Positions 1 to 11,104 of a stretch of DNA of 64,000 nt are shown here, piece after piece. The stretch's first letter is position 1. Every line of letters starts with the position of its first letter. The notes below the pieces were generated by a model, which did not search any database, was not told the origin of the DNA, and saw nothing but the letters and a program-made list of their open reading frames with translations. The position numbers and the translations under genes are program-made. The DNA is from Sphaerolaimus hirsutus (lineage: Eukaryota > Nematoda > Chromadorea > Monhysterida > Sphaerolaimidae): NCBI GenBank assembly GCA_964036195.1, contig OZ038455.1:13223855-13287854 (forward strand). The letters are read 5' to 3'.

Positions 1-225
1 ACCTGTGTGGGACACATAAAAAGCCACGAAAATTTTGTGCACTTAAGGTGACCCACCCCTGTACAGGGTCGCCGCGACCCCTCCAATCCAAGCGAAGTAG
101 AGGGGGGTTGCGCCAATTAATCTACCCCAAGTTTCAGCTTCTGGCGCGTCCTAGAACTGGAGATAGGACGTCAGCAGTAAAAAAAAAAATGGGGGGCCGA
201 ACTTGATCGGGAGGTGTTTTACATA
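1..225. repeat. Fragment of 'AACACCT-CCCGRTC' foldback transposon family
   Basis: This fragment ends near 205-225 in a sequence reading like the reverse complement of AACACCT-CCCGATCAAG. Internally it carries the block encoding 'gcgaccca..gggtcgc' and 'ccaagtttcagc'. The same blocks recur at 13.4-14.98 kb, 15.28-16.39 kb and 58.74-59.05 kb, so it is one dispersed family. The left end lies outside the window. Confidence 0.6.
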
Positions 226-439
226 TTACTTCGGGTAATAAGCTGTCATTCCAGGCTAAATGGCAGCATTTGCCAATTATGTTGGGTCCTCGAACCACGG
301 AAACATCTACCGATAAAATACACAGAAAGCCTTGCCCAGAAGCGCAGTTTTTTAAAAAACAAAATGAAGTAATTTCAACATCCAAAAATAAATCTTAAAA
401 ATACCGGCATGCTGCATTATTTTTACACAGTTCACTCAC

Positions 440-619
440 CAATCAGCCTCCTGCCACCTTCACAATCTGTACAAGCACCATGATTTTTCCCACCAAAACC
501 AATAATTGGCTCTCTGCCAAATGTGTCTGCCATATTGCGCTGTTGCCCTTTGCAAAATGCGGGCGCCAATGGTTGACTTTCGTGACACTGTGCATAGCTC
601 AATGGCCGATAGACTGAGC
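440..619 (-). CDS. Internal exon of an unrecognised Cys-containing protein
   Basis: The exon lies between an acceptor (tttttag) and a strong donor (TTG|GTGAGT) on the minus strand. It is open for all 180 nt in one frame, which starts with 2 nt and ends with 1 nt of split codons. The peptide includes SVYRPLSYAQCHESQPLAP, then NMADTFGREPIIGFGGKN and a CTDCEGG motif. Its 5' phase matches the 3' phase of the exon at 5940-6038, so the two could be consecutive exons of one gene with a 5.3-kb transposon-filled intron. I do not recognise the family. Splice sites and open frame are seen; joining the two exons is inference. The gene's 3' end is outside the window. Confidence 0.5.
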
Positions 620-2311
620 CTAAAAATTTTTTATTTACTCTTTTTTTCTAATAGAAGGGTACCACCATAGAACAGTAGGTTTTTGACACGTTTTTGCGCT
701 CACGACTACATATAACGGCACCCTCCGATAGAACTGCAGGTTAAAATTACGTTTGATGAGTGCCAAAACGAAAAATATATACCTAAATATTTTTGGAAAA
801 CGAGAGCATTCAAATAGATATTTAAGTTCAAATTATTGGTTGTGGTAGATTTGACAGTAATGTGGGAAATCAGTAATCAGTATTATTTACTACTAAAATA
901 ATCATATTGATAGACAATTGAAGGACCCCCTCAAACCAGAATACGGTGCATCGATATCATTATTGCGTGAGTCAAGAAAATCTCCGGATACACATGTATT
1001 TGCTCTCAGAATTGGCAGTGGGCTCATGTTGTGCGTGGCGCCTGAAACTGTGAGAAAATCAATACCGTATATCCTCGAATAAAACCCTCTTGAATAACCC
1101 ACCCACTCCTGTTGGCCGAGTAAGGAAAAAATAACTCCCCCCTCTCTGATCGGTGGAAGAGATGTTACGTCGATCAAAAAACAATCAATGATCTTAGACA
1201 GACCAAAAAATCTACGCCTGGGGCCAGATTAAATTCTCCCTACAAATTTTCCTAAGTTATGCACTACACCCTACACGCGTCTCCCTACACGCCAGACAAA
1301 CCCGTGTACAATTGATAGCAGAGTTATGCGTGAAAGGCACCCGACACATCAATTTCTAATTCAATTCACGCGTTTTGTCGGGCGCGTGGCTGACAAAATA
1401 AAAAAAAGAAATAAAAATCTGCCCTCCACAAAAATGCTGTCGGGAGCGGTAAACGTTAGTAAAGATGGACGGTTTTGACTGTACAATTTTGTTCCATTTA
1501 GGTACTTATGTTTTAAATTACTCATGTCTCAAATTCAAAATTGAATGGACGGATTCCGTTCCGTTCACAGTTGATTTCATTCACTATCACCCTATAGTAA
1601 GAAGAGCAATCTTTTTTTATCAGTGCCAACATTTCATTCTTTTTCATTATTTCATTTTTATTCAGATGTTATTCAGCTGATCGACCAAACATTCAGTTTC
1701 TTACCACATTTCTTCTAATAGAAGGGCATACCTTTAGAATGGCAGCCAATAAATAAAACTCCTCTTCTATTAGCAAGGTAGAGTATTCAGATTAATGATG
1801 AAATGCACTGCACACACATCTTATACTCGATCTGCACGACATGCGAAAAGTGGGTGCCAGCGGCGGGACGCGCTTGTTGTCGCTCATCTTTTTTTCTATT
1901 TTGAACATTTTTCTTACGTCCTAAACATTTTGGTGAATATTGGCGCACCACACACTCAAAATTATCAAGGGCAGTTTGAACGTTTTTGAGTTCTGCCAAG
2001 GCAGAACTCCAAGGGTGGTTCGAACATTTTTATTTCGGAAAAATGTGGCATTTTCATGACATTCAGATGAAATTCACACAAATCCGGATGAATTCACACA
2101 GTTTTTGTCCATTTGCATATCATAACAAAACGTTTCAAAAACATTGGGACACTTTCAATTCCGCCCTTGACTTAAGAGATACGCCCTTTAGAGAAGGTTG
2201 TTATGAGAAACACATCTTATTTATCTTATCAAACATATTTGTGAAAAAAATTTTATAGGTAGATCTAGGCTATGTCTTCAAAAATGAATAGAGAAATTTT
2301 TTAGTAATATC

Positions 2312-2833
2312 CAGGGGTCTCCTAGGGGGGGGGCTGGGGGGGGGGCTGCCCCCCCCCCAAATCGGCCAGCTATCTATCTATCCCAGAGGCCGCTCAGCTA
2401 TCTATCTATCCGGAGGCAAAATTTTTGGCTACTACCCCCAAAGACCCCCCCCCAAATCGCTCAGCTATCTATCTATCTGGAGTGGTTTTTGAGAAATTTT
2501 GCCCCAATTTTTGCTCAAAATCACCAATTTTCGCACCTTTTTATAGTTTTTCACCTTCAAAATCATGCTTTCCGGCTATATACAGGGTTATATACCTATT
2601 TTTAGCCATTTTATACCTACTTTTGGCCACTTTTAACTGATTCTTAGCAATTTTTTCCCCCTTTCTGCCTTCTTAACCTTGAAAAAGCCTATATATTGTG
2701 CCCCCGCCAGCCCCCCCCCAAGCCCCCCCCCCAAGCCCCCCCCCCAGAAAATTTTTTCAGCTATCTATCCCTCCGGAGGAGCGATTTGCTATCTATCCAG
2801 CCCCCGCGAGGGCCAAAATCCTGGAGACCCCTG
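2312..2833. mobile_element. hAT-like non-autonomous element, CAGGGGTCTCC ends, copy 1
   Basis: The ends are inverted: CAGGGGTCTCC on the left and GGAGACCCCTG on the right. The flanking 8 bp are identical (GTAATATC at 2304-2311 and 2834-2841). CAG-initial ends with an 8-bp duplication are typical of hAT transposons. The interior has C-rich runs and repeated GCTATCTATCTATC subterminal motifs and shows no transposase, so it depends on a transposase elsewhere. Confidence 0.85.
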
Positions 2834-2875
2834 GTAATATCTACTTGTTTTAAAGATATTGAAGTTCACCGTGTT

Positions 2876-3434
2876 TAGGGTGTCAACTTTCCATTTTCCG
2901 TTTTCAGTTTCCGCAGGCAAAATTTTTTTTGTTTCCGTTCCGTTTTCCGGCAGCTAAATTTGTTTCCCATTTCCGTTTCCATTTTTCCGGCTCATTTTCC
3001 GTTTTCTGGCTAAAATTTCAGTTTTTCCGCCTTTTTTCCGTTTTCCAGCTCAATTGTCTGTTTTTCCAACTTTTCATTTTCTGGCTCAATTCTCTGTTTT
3101 GTGTTTCAGCCAAACTGGTAAACATGCATGTAGGTTCTCAATTATGTGGATTGTTTCTATTTCTAGCAAGATTTCTGCAAATTTTTTGATTTCTGGATAA
3201 ATTTCTGCAAATTTTTTTCCGTTTCCGGCAAAATTTCAGCAATTTTTTTCCGTTTCTGGCATAATTTCAGCAAATTTTTCTGTTTCCGTTTCCGTTTTCC
3301 GGCCTTTCATTTTTCCGTTTTCCTATCCGGCAGGTGCAAGATTTTTTCCATTTCCGTTTCCGTTTTCCGGCAAGTGCAAAATTTTTTCCGTTTCCGTTTC
3401 CGTTTTCCGCCAAAAAGTTTTTGTTGACACCCTA
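2876..3434. mobile_element. TIR element, TAGGGTGTCAAC ends
   Basis: TAGGGTGTCAAC on the left is mirrored by GTTGACACCCTA on the right. The interior is a pyrimidine-rich strand built from degenerate TTTCCGTTTTCCGGC units. The flanking octamers ACCGTGTT and ACCATGTG agree at 6 of 8 positions, suggesting an old 8-bp duplication. No coding region was seen. Confidence 0.7.
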
Positions 3435-4100
3435 ACCATGTGGCATATTTGTGTAAACTTAAACTGAATTCCACCCTCTAGAAAGTGTCCCAATGTTTTC
3501 TTGCCTAGATGGCGCACTGCACACTCAAAATTGTCAAGGGCGGTTCAGACGTTTTTGAGTTCCACCAAGGCGGAATTCCAAGGGCAGTTCAGACATTTTG
3601 CACTTTCCTACCTGTCTGGAATAATTCCGCCCATGCACAATACGGGGCAATTCCGGCATCGTGCAAAGTGTTCGAACGTTTCATGTGCGGAATTGAAATC
3701 GAGGGCAGTTCGAACGTTTTTGGATTTCGCCACCGTTTTTAATTCTACCCTTTTGAATTCCGCCCTTGAAAAAGTGTTCGAACTGCAACTGAAAATTTGA
3801 GTGTGCCGTGCAACATTGTGCCCGAAATCGGGCAGCCTCCCGACAAATTGATTACGGTTGCCCTACACCCGAGGGCGACCTCCCAACATGCAATTGAATT
3901 GCGTTTTGTTGTGTTGGGAGCCTGGCGTGTAGGGTAGGGCAACCGTAAACAATCTGTAGGGAGGCTGCCCGATTTCGGGCGCATTACATCCACGTAGGGC
4001 GCATTACACAAGAATTAAATCTGGCCCCTGGGCTGCAAATGCAGTGCAGTGTGAAACGAAAAATACAAAAAGATTATTAGCCTACAGCAGCAACAACAGA

Positions 4101-4543
4101 TACCATATTACCTCGAAATACCCCCATAGGGGTTTATTATTTCACCAGCACAATTTGAGGGGGGTTAATTCGAGGGGGGGGGGTTTATTCGAGGGGGGGG
4201 GGGGTCTATTCGAGGGTTTTTTTTATTATTTCGTCATAAATTTTCGTAAGGATCAAAGTAAAAAGTAGGCATTTTCGTACCCAAAACAGGCAATAAATGT
4301 GTCCAAACAGGATATATTTGGACATAAAAACGTAGATAGCTACACAAACTAGTCTATGTGTAGTTGCAATGCAAATAAGCAGTAATAAATACATCATATA
4401 CATTGCACACATGATGTACATCGTTTGAGGGGGGGGGGTATTTCGAGGGGGGGTTTATTGTTTCCCCAGCCCATTTTGAGGGGGGGGGTTAATTCGAGGG
4501 GGGGGGGTTAATTCAAGGGGGGATAATTCAAGGTAATACGGTA
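4101..4543. mobile_element. MITE, TACCGTATT-CCTCGAAATAC family
   Basis: TACC-ATTACCTCGAAATAC on the left is mirrored by GAGGTAATACGGTA on the right, with TA at both edges. The interior has long G runs on the plus strand and the phrase 'tttattcgaggggg'. This is the most abundant family in the window. Other copies or fragments: 11846-12320, 12362-12440, 12563-12995, 15096-15187, 17449-17864, 19043-19470, 20248-20630, 24717-24833, 24926-25033, 28227-28325, 32887-33329, 42162-43004, 43653-44045, 46706-47109 and 50892-52502. Confidence 0.85.
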
Positions 4544-4965
4544 CATAGTGTTATTATGAGGAAAAAATTACACCCCCCTTGAATAACTTCCCCCTCAAAA
4601 ACTCAGACGAAAAAATAACTCCCCCGGGGACTTATGCGAGGATATACGGTATATCAATACGGCAGCATGAGCAAACGACTCCCCCTGCATCTCCCAAGTG
4701 CTTCGATGGTTCTTCAATGCGTTCAAATACTTTGTAGCGATGATTTTTTTCTGGATACTTGATTTAAAATGAAAATTATCTTATCGAGGTTTAAAATGAG
4801 CCCAGATGAAAATTTTCAAAATGACCATGTGAACGCTATCGCTAGAGTTCTATACGAAAGACGCGGGTACGGCGAGTGCAATTCCGCACCCGTTTATCTA
4901 TTCATGCCCATTTAAAGAAGAACAAACACAGAATAAACCAAATATCATCATCCAGCCTGGCACAT

Positions 4966-5650
4966 TTGAAGGGTGTGCTTCTAAAAGTTCAAATCTACAA
5001 AAAATCGATTTTGAGATAATAGCAAATGAAAGTTTGGAGTATGCAATACCCATACATGGGTATTGGGTATGGGAATTTTGGGTATGGGTATTTCGGCCAT
5101 ATTATTGGGTATCCACATGCATGGGTATAATCATTGTTGATACATATAACACTAGCTATATAACATTTAGTGAATCGTATTTTTTGTAGTACAGTACATT
5201 TTAAAGGAACAAATTGGTAATAGCATGTAGATCGGTACATTTTAAAGCACAAAATCAGATAGATGTAGATCGGTACTTTTACCCATAGTAAAAAAGCACA
5301 AATTGAGTTTTTGCTGCTGATGATGCCTAGCTGACATCGGTACTTTTAGAAGCACAAAAAATAAAGTGCAGATCGGTACATTTAGAAGTACAATTTTAAA
5401 AATGTGTGTAGATTGGTACTTTTAAAAATACAAAAGCTGAAAAAGCTTGTAGATCGGTACTTTTAAAATTTCAAAAACTGTATTTTGTGATTTTTTTGCT
5501 TTTTTTTACCCCCCATATCTCAAAATTGAATTTCGCACCCCCAAATATTATATTTTTTGAAGCGCATTTTTATGGGGACCCCAAAAATGGTCCTAACTCA
5601 AATTTGAAAAATTTGTAGATCGGTACTTTTAGAAGCACACCCTTCATTTG
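4966..5650. repeat. Inverted-repeat element with degenerate internal repeats
   Basis: The left end TGAAGGGTGTGCTTCTAAAAG is mirrored near 5625-5650. Between the ends are about eight degenerate copies of 'gtagatcggtacttttaaa-agcaca'. A second simple motif, built on GGGTATGGGTATT, sits at 5040-5110. The same end sequence occurs alone near 9845. No protein is encoded. Confidence 0.65.
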
Positions 5651-5678
5651 CACTGCATGTGGAGTCATAGCTCACCTA

Positions 5679-5920
5679 TAGTGATGGAAAAGCGCCATGG
5701 CGCTGAGGTTCGGAAAAGCGCCATGGCGCTTATTTTTCCTGGCGCTAGGAACAAAATGCCTGGCGCTGGCGCTTGGCGCTAGCGCCATAAGCAAAAAGCG
5801 CCATGACGCTCTGGCGCTTGGCGTCAATTTGCTCCATTGGCGTCTCGCGCTGGGGTATGAAAAAGCGCCATGGCGCTTTTGGTGCTTGGCGCCAAAGTCC
5901 CGACGCTTTTTCCATCACTA
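5679..5920. mobile_element. hAT-like element of GGCGCC palindromes, copy 1
   Basis: The ends are TAGTGATGGAAAAGCGCC and its complement, flanked by identical octamers CTCACCTA (5671-5678 and 5921-5928). Almost the whole interior is made of overlapping GGCGCC and GCGCCATGGCGC palindromes. Related copies lie at 20773-21117 and 62743-63677, with fragments near 24225-24385, 25197-25260, 32013-32140, 52970-53040 and 63680-63831. Confidence 0.85.
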
Positions 5921-5939
5921 CTCACCTACCATGACATAC

Positions 5940-6038
5940 CTGAACTCATGAGTCTCTGCCTCTGGCAGTCCTCCAATGGCACAGCCGCAGCACCCGCACC
6001 ATTGACAGGTTCCATTGTCACGTTGAATGGCAGCGAAG
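5940..6038 (-). CDS. Candidate internal exon, unrecognised protein
   Basis: On the minus strand an acceptor (ggtccag) is followed by 99 nt and a strong donor (TTCAG|GTATGT). The exon is GC-rich compared with its surroundings. Two frames are open. The one preferred here encodes SLPFNVTMEPVNGAGAAAVP then LEDCQRQRLMSS and ends in phase 1, which fits the exon at 440-619. The alternative frame gives a cysteine cluster (QWCGCCGCAIGG) and would not join directly. The reading frame, and therefore the product, is uncertain. Confidence 0.4.
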
Positions 6039-6598
6039 CTGGACCACCAGGTTACACTGACTCGGTGCTGACAGGTTCAATTCGCCATTGCATCATGGAG
6101 TGTTAGATGTGCAACAAATCGAATGTTTGGTATCGTTTGCGGATCAGGATTTCGATTCTGGCACTGTGAGGTGCCGTTCGTGTGATTCATATGTCGGTGA
6201 TCAAAAACAGGCTTAAAAACCTCAAAATACATGAAAAAGGACCGTATAAAAACTCTTGACGTAGAAATTTTTTTCCCAGTTATTCCACTCATATTGAGGA
6301 GATTATTTTGTATATTTATTTAAATAGACATCACAGGGCAAATGCATACAAGCCCCACTACAGCTGCTTTTATATCCATAAATGATGTCCATACAAATGT
6401 TTTTATGTTAGTATGCGTGAACGTGTAGTATACTGCAAAACCGGACCGAAGGTCCGGAGAAGAATCCTGCTAGTATACTTGTACCGGAAGAGATTTATGA
6501 CAAATATAGACTGAAACGACACCCTGAAAACTCTGACGACTCGTGTGAAAGATTTTGACGGGGTATATTTGAACTTTACTCGGCACTGCTAAATCTAG

Positions 6599-6696
6599 TG
6601 AATGACTTTGCAATAGCAAGGTCTCCAAACAACAAAACTGAAGCTAAATGCAACTGCATATTCAATGTGTGCGGCAAGCGTGAGCTAGAAGAATTT
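6599..6696 (+). CDS. Candidate plus-strand exon, unrecognised
   Basis: A branch-like CTAAAT and acceptor ctag precede 98 nt that are open in one frame and end at a strong donor (GAATTT|GTAAGT). The peptide reads NDFAIARSPNNKTEAKCN then CIFNVCGKRELEEF. No family is recognised. A minus-strand ORF of 76 codons overlaps it but has no splice signals. The exon at 7565-7679 might belong to the same transcript; this is inference from strand and proximity. Confidence 0.35.
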
Positions 6697-7030
6697 GTAA
6701 GTACAAAAAGTACATATGCAAATTTACCCAGTGCGATTGAAGTATAACTGCTAAGTGGCACAGAAAAAATGATGACATCCATGCAGAAAAAGCACGCACT
6801 GTCCATGGTACTTAGATAAAACCAACAATGGGATAAGGATAGTAACCAGAATTCATTGTAAATGTCTCAGAATAGCTAGGGAAGTTATCCTAAATAGGTT
6901 GTCACTATAACAAGAAAATTGGCAATATTTATAACATCGAACCACACGGTACAACTACCAAATATCTGCTCCGTTGCTCCAAATCAAATTATTTGACAAA
7001 AGCGGATTTGATTGGGGTCGCATTATTATA

Positions 7031-7197
7031 AACGGTGAGGACGTAGCCAGGGGGGCGGGCGGGCGCTCGCGCCAAGGCGCCATTCCTTAGCCACCGGGGT
7101 CAAATTTTAGGGGGGGGGGGTGCCGCCCCCCCCCCGTTCGCCGAGCTCCGTATACAATCCGCCCTCCACGCTCAAAAATCCTAGCTACGTTCCTGAT
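7031..7197. repeat. 'GACGTAGCCAGG' TIR element, short copy
   Basis: The left end gacgtagccagg and right end ctagctacgttcc are inverted. Between them are G and then C runs and the block 'cccgttcgccg-gctc-gtataca'. The family also occurs at 47790-47876, 52860-53285, 54528-54940 and 63893-64000 (the last is cut by the window end). Confidence 0.7.
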
Positions 7198-7564
7198 AGA
7201 CGGCATGTGAATCCAATACCGTAGTGAACGTTTTGTGGCGAATATAACAATACAAATCATGTAAATTTACTGACAACTTTGTTTGGAATAATATGGTCTA
7301 GATATCATGTTTGGGAGGGGAGTATCGCACGACAGCATTTCTTTCACCACTTCACCTCTACACTCATTATTTTTCCCTCACTCGTCTTACATGCGGAATT
7401 ATTCAAGGGGGGAATTATTCAAACAAGTACGGTCTATATACGTACATATATGTATATATACTCTAACTACAAGAGTATTTCATGAAAACGCAAACACATC
7501 TCGACAAATGTGTCATTTGCCCAGCGGGCACGCACGCATATCATAACTTTCAAATGCAATCAAA

Positions 7565-7679
7565 ATGATGCGAATGCAAATGGCACACGCTTTTGTTGAT
7601 GCTGGCGGTGTCACAAGAAAAGAATGCAATCACTTTGGCCATTGCGGTGCTAAATGGATACGCGGCGGCCCAGACAAAG
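7565..7679 (+). CDS. Candidate plus-strand exon with possible start codon
   Basis: It opens with ATGATG, stays open for 38 codons and ends at a donor GACAAA|GTAAGT. The peptide is MMRMQMAHAFVDAGGVTRK, then ECNHFGHCGAKWIRGGPDK, with a Cys/His cluster. An in-frame stop lies 19-21 nt upstream of the first ATG with no acceptor in between, so the first ATG may be a genuine start. No family is recognised. Confidence 0.35.
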
Positions 7680-7844
7680 TAAGTGGGCCAGGGGTAGGAA
7701 AGGGGGGGTTGGGGGGTAACCCGAAGGCCTCCCAGCTATCTATCGTTCCCGGAGGCAAAATTTTAGTCAACTGGTGGAAAATATAAATGAGAAAATCACT
7801 TAATAGTATTTTACTAATCCCAGGTGCCCCCAAGTATTTACTAT

Positions 7845-8835
7845 ATATACCCTAGGGGGCACCCCCCTCAGGCCATCCTTCGTGCAGAAAAAAAACTTTT
7901 CCACATTTTTTCTGGAAAATATAAATGAGAATTCCATACAAATTTTTGTTCGTGATGAAATTTAAATTTTGAATACAATTTTTTCTGGACATTTGAGACC
8001 AAAAAGTTTTTTTAACATTGCTAGATTGTAAGTATGTGCAACTTTTCTACACCCTCTGAACCACCAGAAACCCCACACAATGATGGCATTGTTGACCAAA
8101 GTAAAAATATTTTTTTCGAGAATCAACTATCCCAAGCTATTCATGGAGCACATGGGGGCCAGAATTGCCTTGCTCGGTGTCAGAGGCAACATATCGCTGC
8201 TTCTGGGCCCCGTTTCTGCAAATGAGTATTTTTTATGGCTAATGATAAAAAATGGCCCTGTGTAAAGATGTCACTTGCGTGACAGCGTGTCCGACGCCTG
8301 CAATGTTGCAATGCAAATTCCAAAATACTTGTGCCCAGTAAATGTGGGCACTAATTATCTGAAAAAACCTATGGGGGCCAATGGGAAATCTGCCATGTAT
8401 CTAGTCTGAATGGGTCAGACAAAAAACAAGGTCATGTGCAGAAAGTCGAAAATCATGAGTTTTCAATTACAAACACAATTTTGATAATCACAAAGTTCAA
8501 AATCTATGTTGACATGGCTTTGTGGCACATGTCTGCATATTGGGGGCTATTTTTGTGTGGGGGTAGTGGACTGGGGGTCAAAATATACCCCCAACTTATC
8601 AGTCGGTCAAAAGATGGCTTTGGGCAAGCCATAAGAAATTTTTATTTTTTTGAAAAAAGCACCAACATGAATGTATTCATTGCTTGTGTTGGCAACACAC
8701 ACAAAAGTTGGCTGTGCACTTTACTGCAGCTGTATTTTCTGTATTTTTCAAAAATTCTCATTTATATTTTCCAGAAAAAAATTGGAAAAAAACATTAATT
8801 AATCTGTAGCAGCAGAACAGGGGGGTGCCATGGGG
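7845..8835. repeat. Inverted-repeat-bounded block, probable transposon
   Basis: A 38-bp arm around 7897-7934 (containing GGAAAATATAAATGAGAA) is inverted around 8751-8790. G/C-rich 'ggtgcccc' motifs lie just outside both arms. An open frame of 120 codons at 8436-8798 lies inside it but is low in complexity and has no recognisable domain, so it is not called as a gene. Confidence 0.45.
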
Positions 8836-11104
8836 TGCCACTTGGCATATATGTAGGCAAATGCTGTCGGCACCTCCACAATGAATGGCAGCCATATTGG
8901 GTTGCACGTTTCCCTGTGAGATTGTTATGAAAAATGAGGTACCTGATTTCTCATTTAAATCATCCACCAGTTTACTATCCCCTAACCCGCCCCCCCCCCC
9001 AAATCGGCCACCTATCTACCGATCTGGAGCGATTTTTGCAAAACTATACCCCAATTTTCGCTCAAAATCGCTATCTTTTTTTACCTTTTTATAGATTTTC
9101 ACCACCAAAATAACTAGTTCATGTTCCTTATAATCTATTTTCAGCTATTTTAGTATAATACTATATGTTCATGTAAACCTATTTTGAGCCATTTTACACA
9201 TACTTTAACGATTTTTCTCCCTTTTCTTCCTTCTACACCCTAAAAAGCCTATATATCGAACCCCTGCGCAACCCCCCCCCCCCGAATTTTTTCTAGCTAT
9301 CTATCTAACCGAAGGCCGCTCAGCTATCCATCCAACGGAGGGCCAAAATCTAGAATACCCCTGAAGTGAGCGATATGCATCACAAACTGCCCATTGCGTC
9401 CCTTATTCCAAAAACTCCCAGTGTTAGCCGGGTGAGTAGATAACCCCCTGGCATAACCGCCAGTAAAAATCTAATTAAAAATTCAGGAGAATGTTAAGGG
9501 ATTTTATATACTTAATTTAATTTAAAGTTAATATTTCCTACTGTCTTAAAGACGCTGATGAATAGGTAAAACATTCTATCTGCACTTCACATCCTGTTGG
9601 AAATATGTCACACAAACTTCTCACCCATTGATCATAAATGGCTGGAATAAAAGTTTAGCTAGCCCACCCTGCACATGCAGATTGTATGATTGGCAAGCGC
9701 GAGTTATGCGGCACCATTTAAGCTCCACACAATGCCAACCAGCCTTGAGAGTACTGTACATATTGTTTTGCAAGGCTTTGCGCGGATGGGCATGGAATGT
9801 TGGGGGCTCCACATGTATATATTTATAAAGTAAACTTGAGATTTGAAGGGTGTGCTTCTATTTATAAGTGTTGGCCTACATTGTTAAAAAATTTGAGTGA
9901 AGAAAGTGTCTGCTATCCCTATACAAATGTCCTCTGGGGCTGTATAGAACGTGTAAATGAAGAAAACTCATTTTACATGCAAATATAAGGTTAAAAAGTA
10001 AATTGTTAAAAACTGAGCCAGACTGGATAAAAAGGTAAAAGAATAGGCTATAAAATGTATGAAAAAGCGTTTGAAGGTAAAAAATTGTCCAAAATTTGCT
10101 CAAAGCTACACGACAAGTGGTGTCATTTCTACCTTATTACCACACCAGTCCAGGATGGAAAATAGGTGGTGCTTACAATCCAGCTATCTATCCGTTCCAG
10201 ACCCCGCTCTGATATTGCCCATTTTCACCATCAAAACTGCCAATTATTTTACTTGATTGCGAATATTCTAGTTAAAAATTTTTTCAATTACTCTCCTCCA
10301 ACGCAGATGCAATCACACAATACCACAGAGAAAAGTGAGAATGATACATGTGTCACAAACATAAGGCAGCAAAACTTCAATACAACGATCTGCATTTGGC
10401 ACATGTGCTTATATTTTTTTCTTACCTAAAACATCCAAGTTGTCTTAGGCACAAGCAACTTCTGATCATGAGAGCTTTCCTCAGAGACTTGATTAAATTT
10501 TCTTTTTAAGAGATCATGGACTTGAGATTATATTTAAACATATTTCTCCAAATTACCCATGTTTCAACGTTGTCACAGTATGTCACATCATTCATTGTCG
10601 TAAATTGTGGACTTTTTGGACTTCAACAAATAGGAGTTGTATTTTCTTTGAACCATGTCCAGATAAACTAAGAATAGAAGATGGATGCTTGGGAGTATCT
10701 TGGGAGTTTTTCATGGTTGATGTTCTCCAAATGATGCGTTTAGCGGCTAAGGCAGATTTTGGGATGTTTTTTTTCTGAAAAGCTTCTGCCAAACGGTTTT
10801 CAGATATGTGCATGCTGCTTAGAGATAAAATATCTGCCTACATGATATACACACTTTTTATGTACACACAAGTACATACAAGTATCACTATTGTCAAGCC
10901 CACAGGGAATTGAAGCATTCACGTTTGAGTTTTGGGAGGATTTTCTGTAGAATTTGCATCCTACTCTTGTGCAATTTAGTACGGAAATCACAATGTCTTA
11001 TTCAAGTGTGTCAGCCAATCTTTGTAGTAACTTGGAGATGAGTAATGGTACTTTCATTGAGCAGCAGAATACATGGCGAAGGAAGTGTGAGTTCATCACA
11101 AAGT
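8836..11104. other. Downstream of DXO: repeat remnants and unassigned sequence
   Basis: A decayed copy of the 'CTATCTATC' hAT-like family lies at about 8985-9365. Minus-strand stretches at 10920-11100 and 10592-10830 have open frames with plausible splice sites (for example an acceptor before ILSLSSMHISENRLAEAFQ), but no family is recognised. They could equally be the DXO 3' untranslated region. Nothing else was seen. Confidence 0.4.

Larger units (their letters stand above)
620..5939. other. Transposon-filled interval between two minus-strand exons
   Basis: No convincing exon was seen here. It holds MITE fragments (1063-1146, 4571-4651), a hAT-like element (2312-2833), a TIR element (2876-3434), a 300-bp element with GCACACTCAAAATT ends (about 3508-3808), a MITE (4101-4543), an inverted repeat (4966-5650) and a GGCGCC-type element (5679-5920). 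A motif TTCTAATAGAAGGG recurs near 645 and 1712. The interval may be one long intron of the gene containing the exon at 440-619. Confidence 0.5.

Noticed and set aside
8436-8798. 120-codon plus-strand ORF
   Set aside because: It lies inside an inverted-repeat-bounded block, has no splice context or domain, and is AT-rich.
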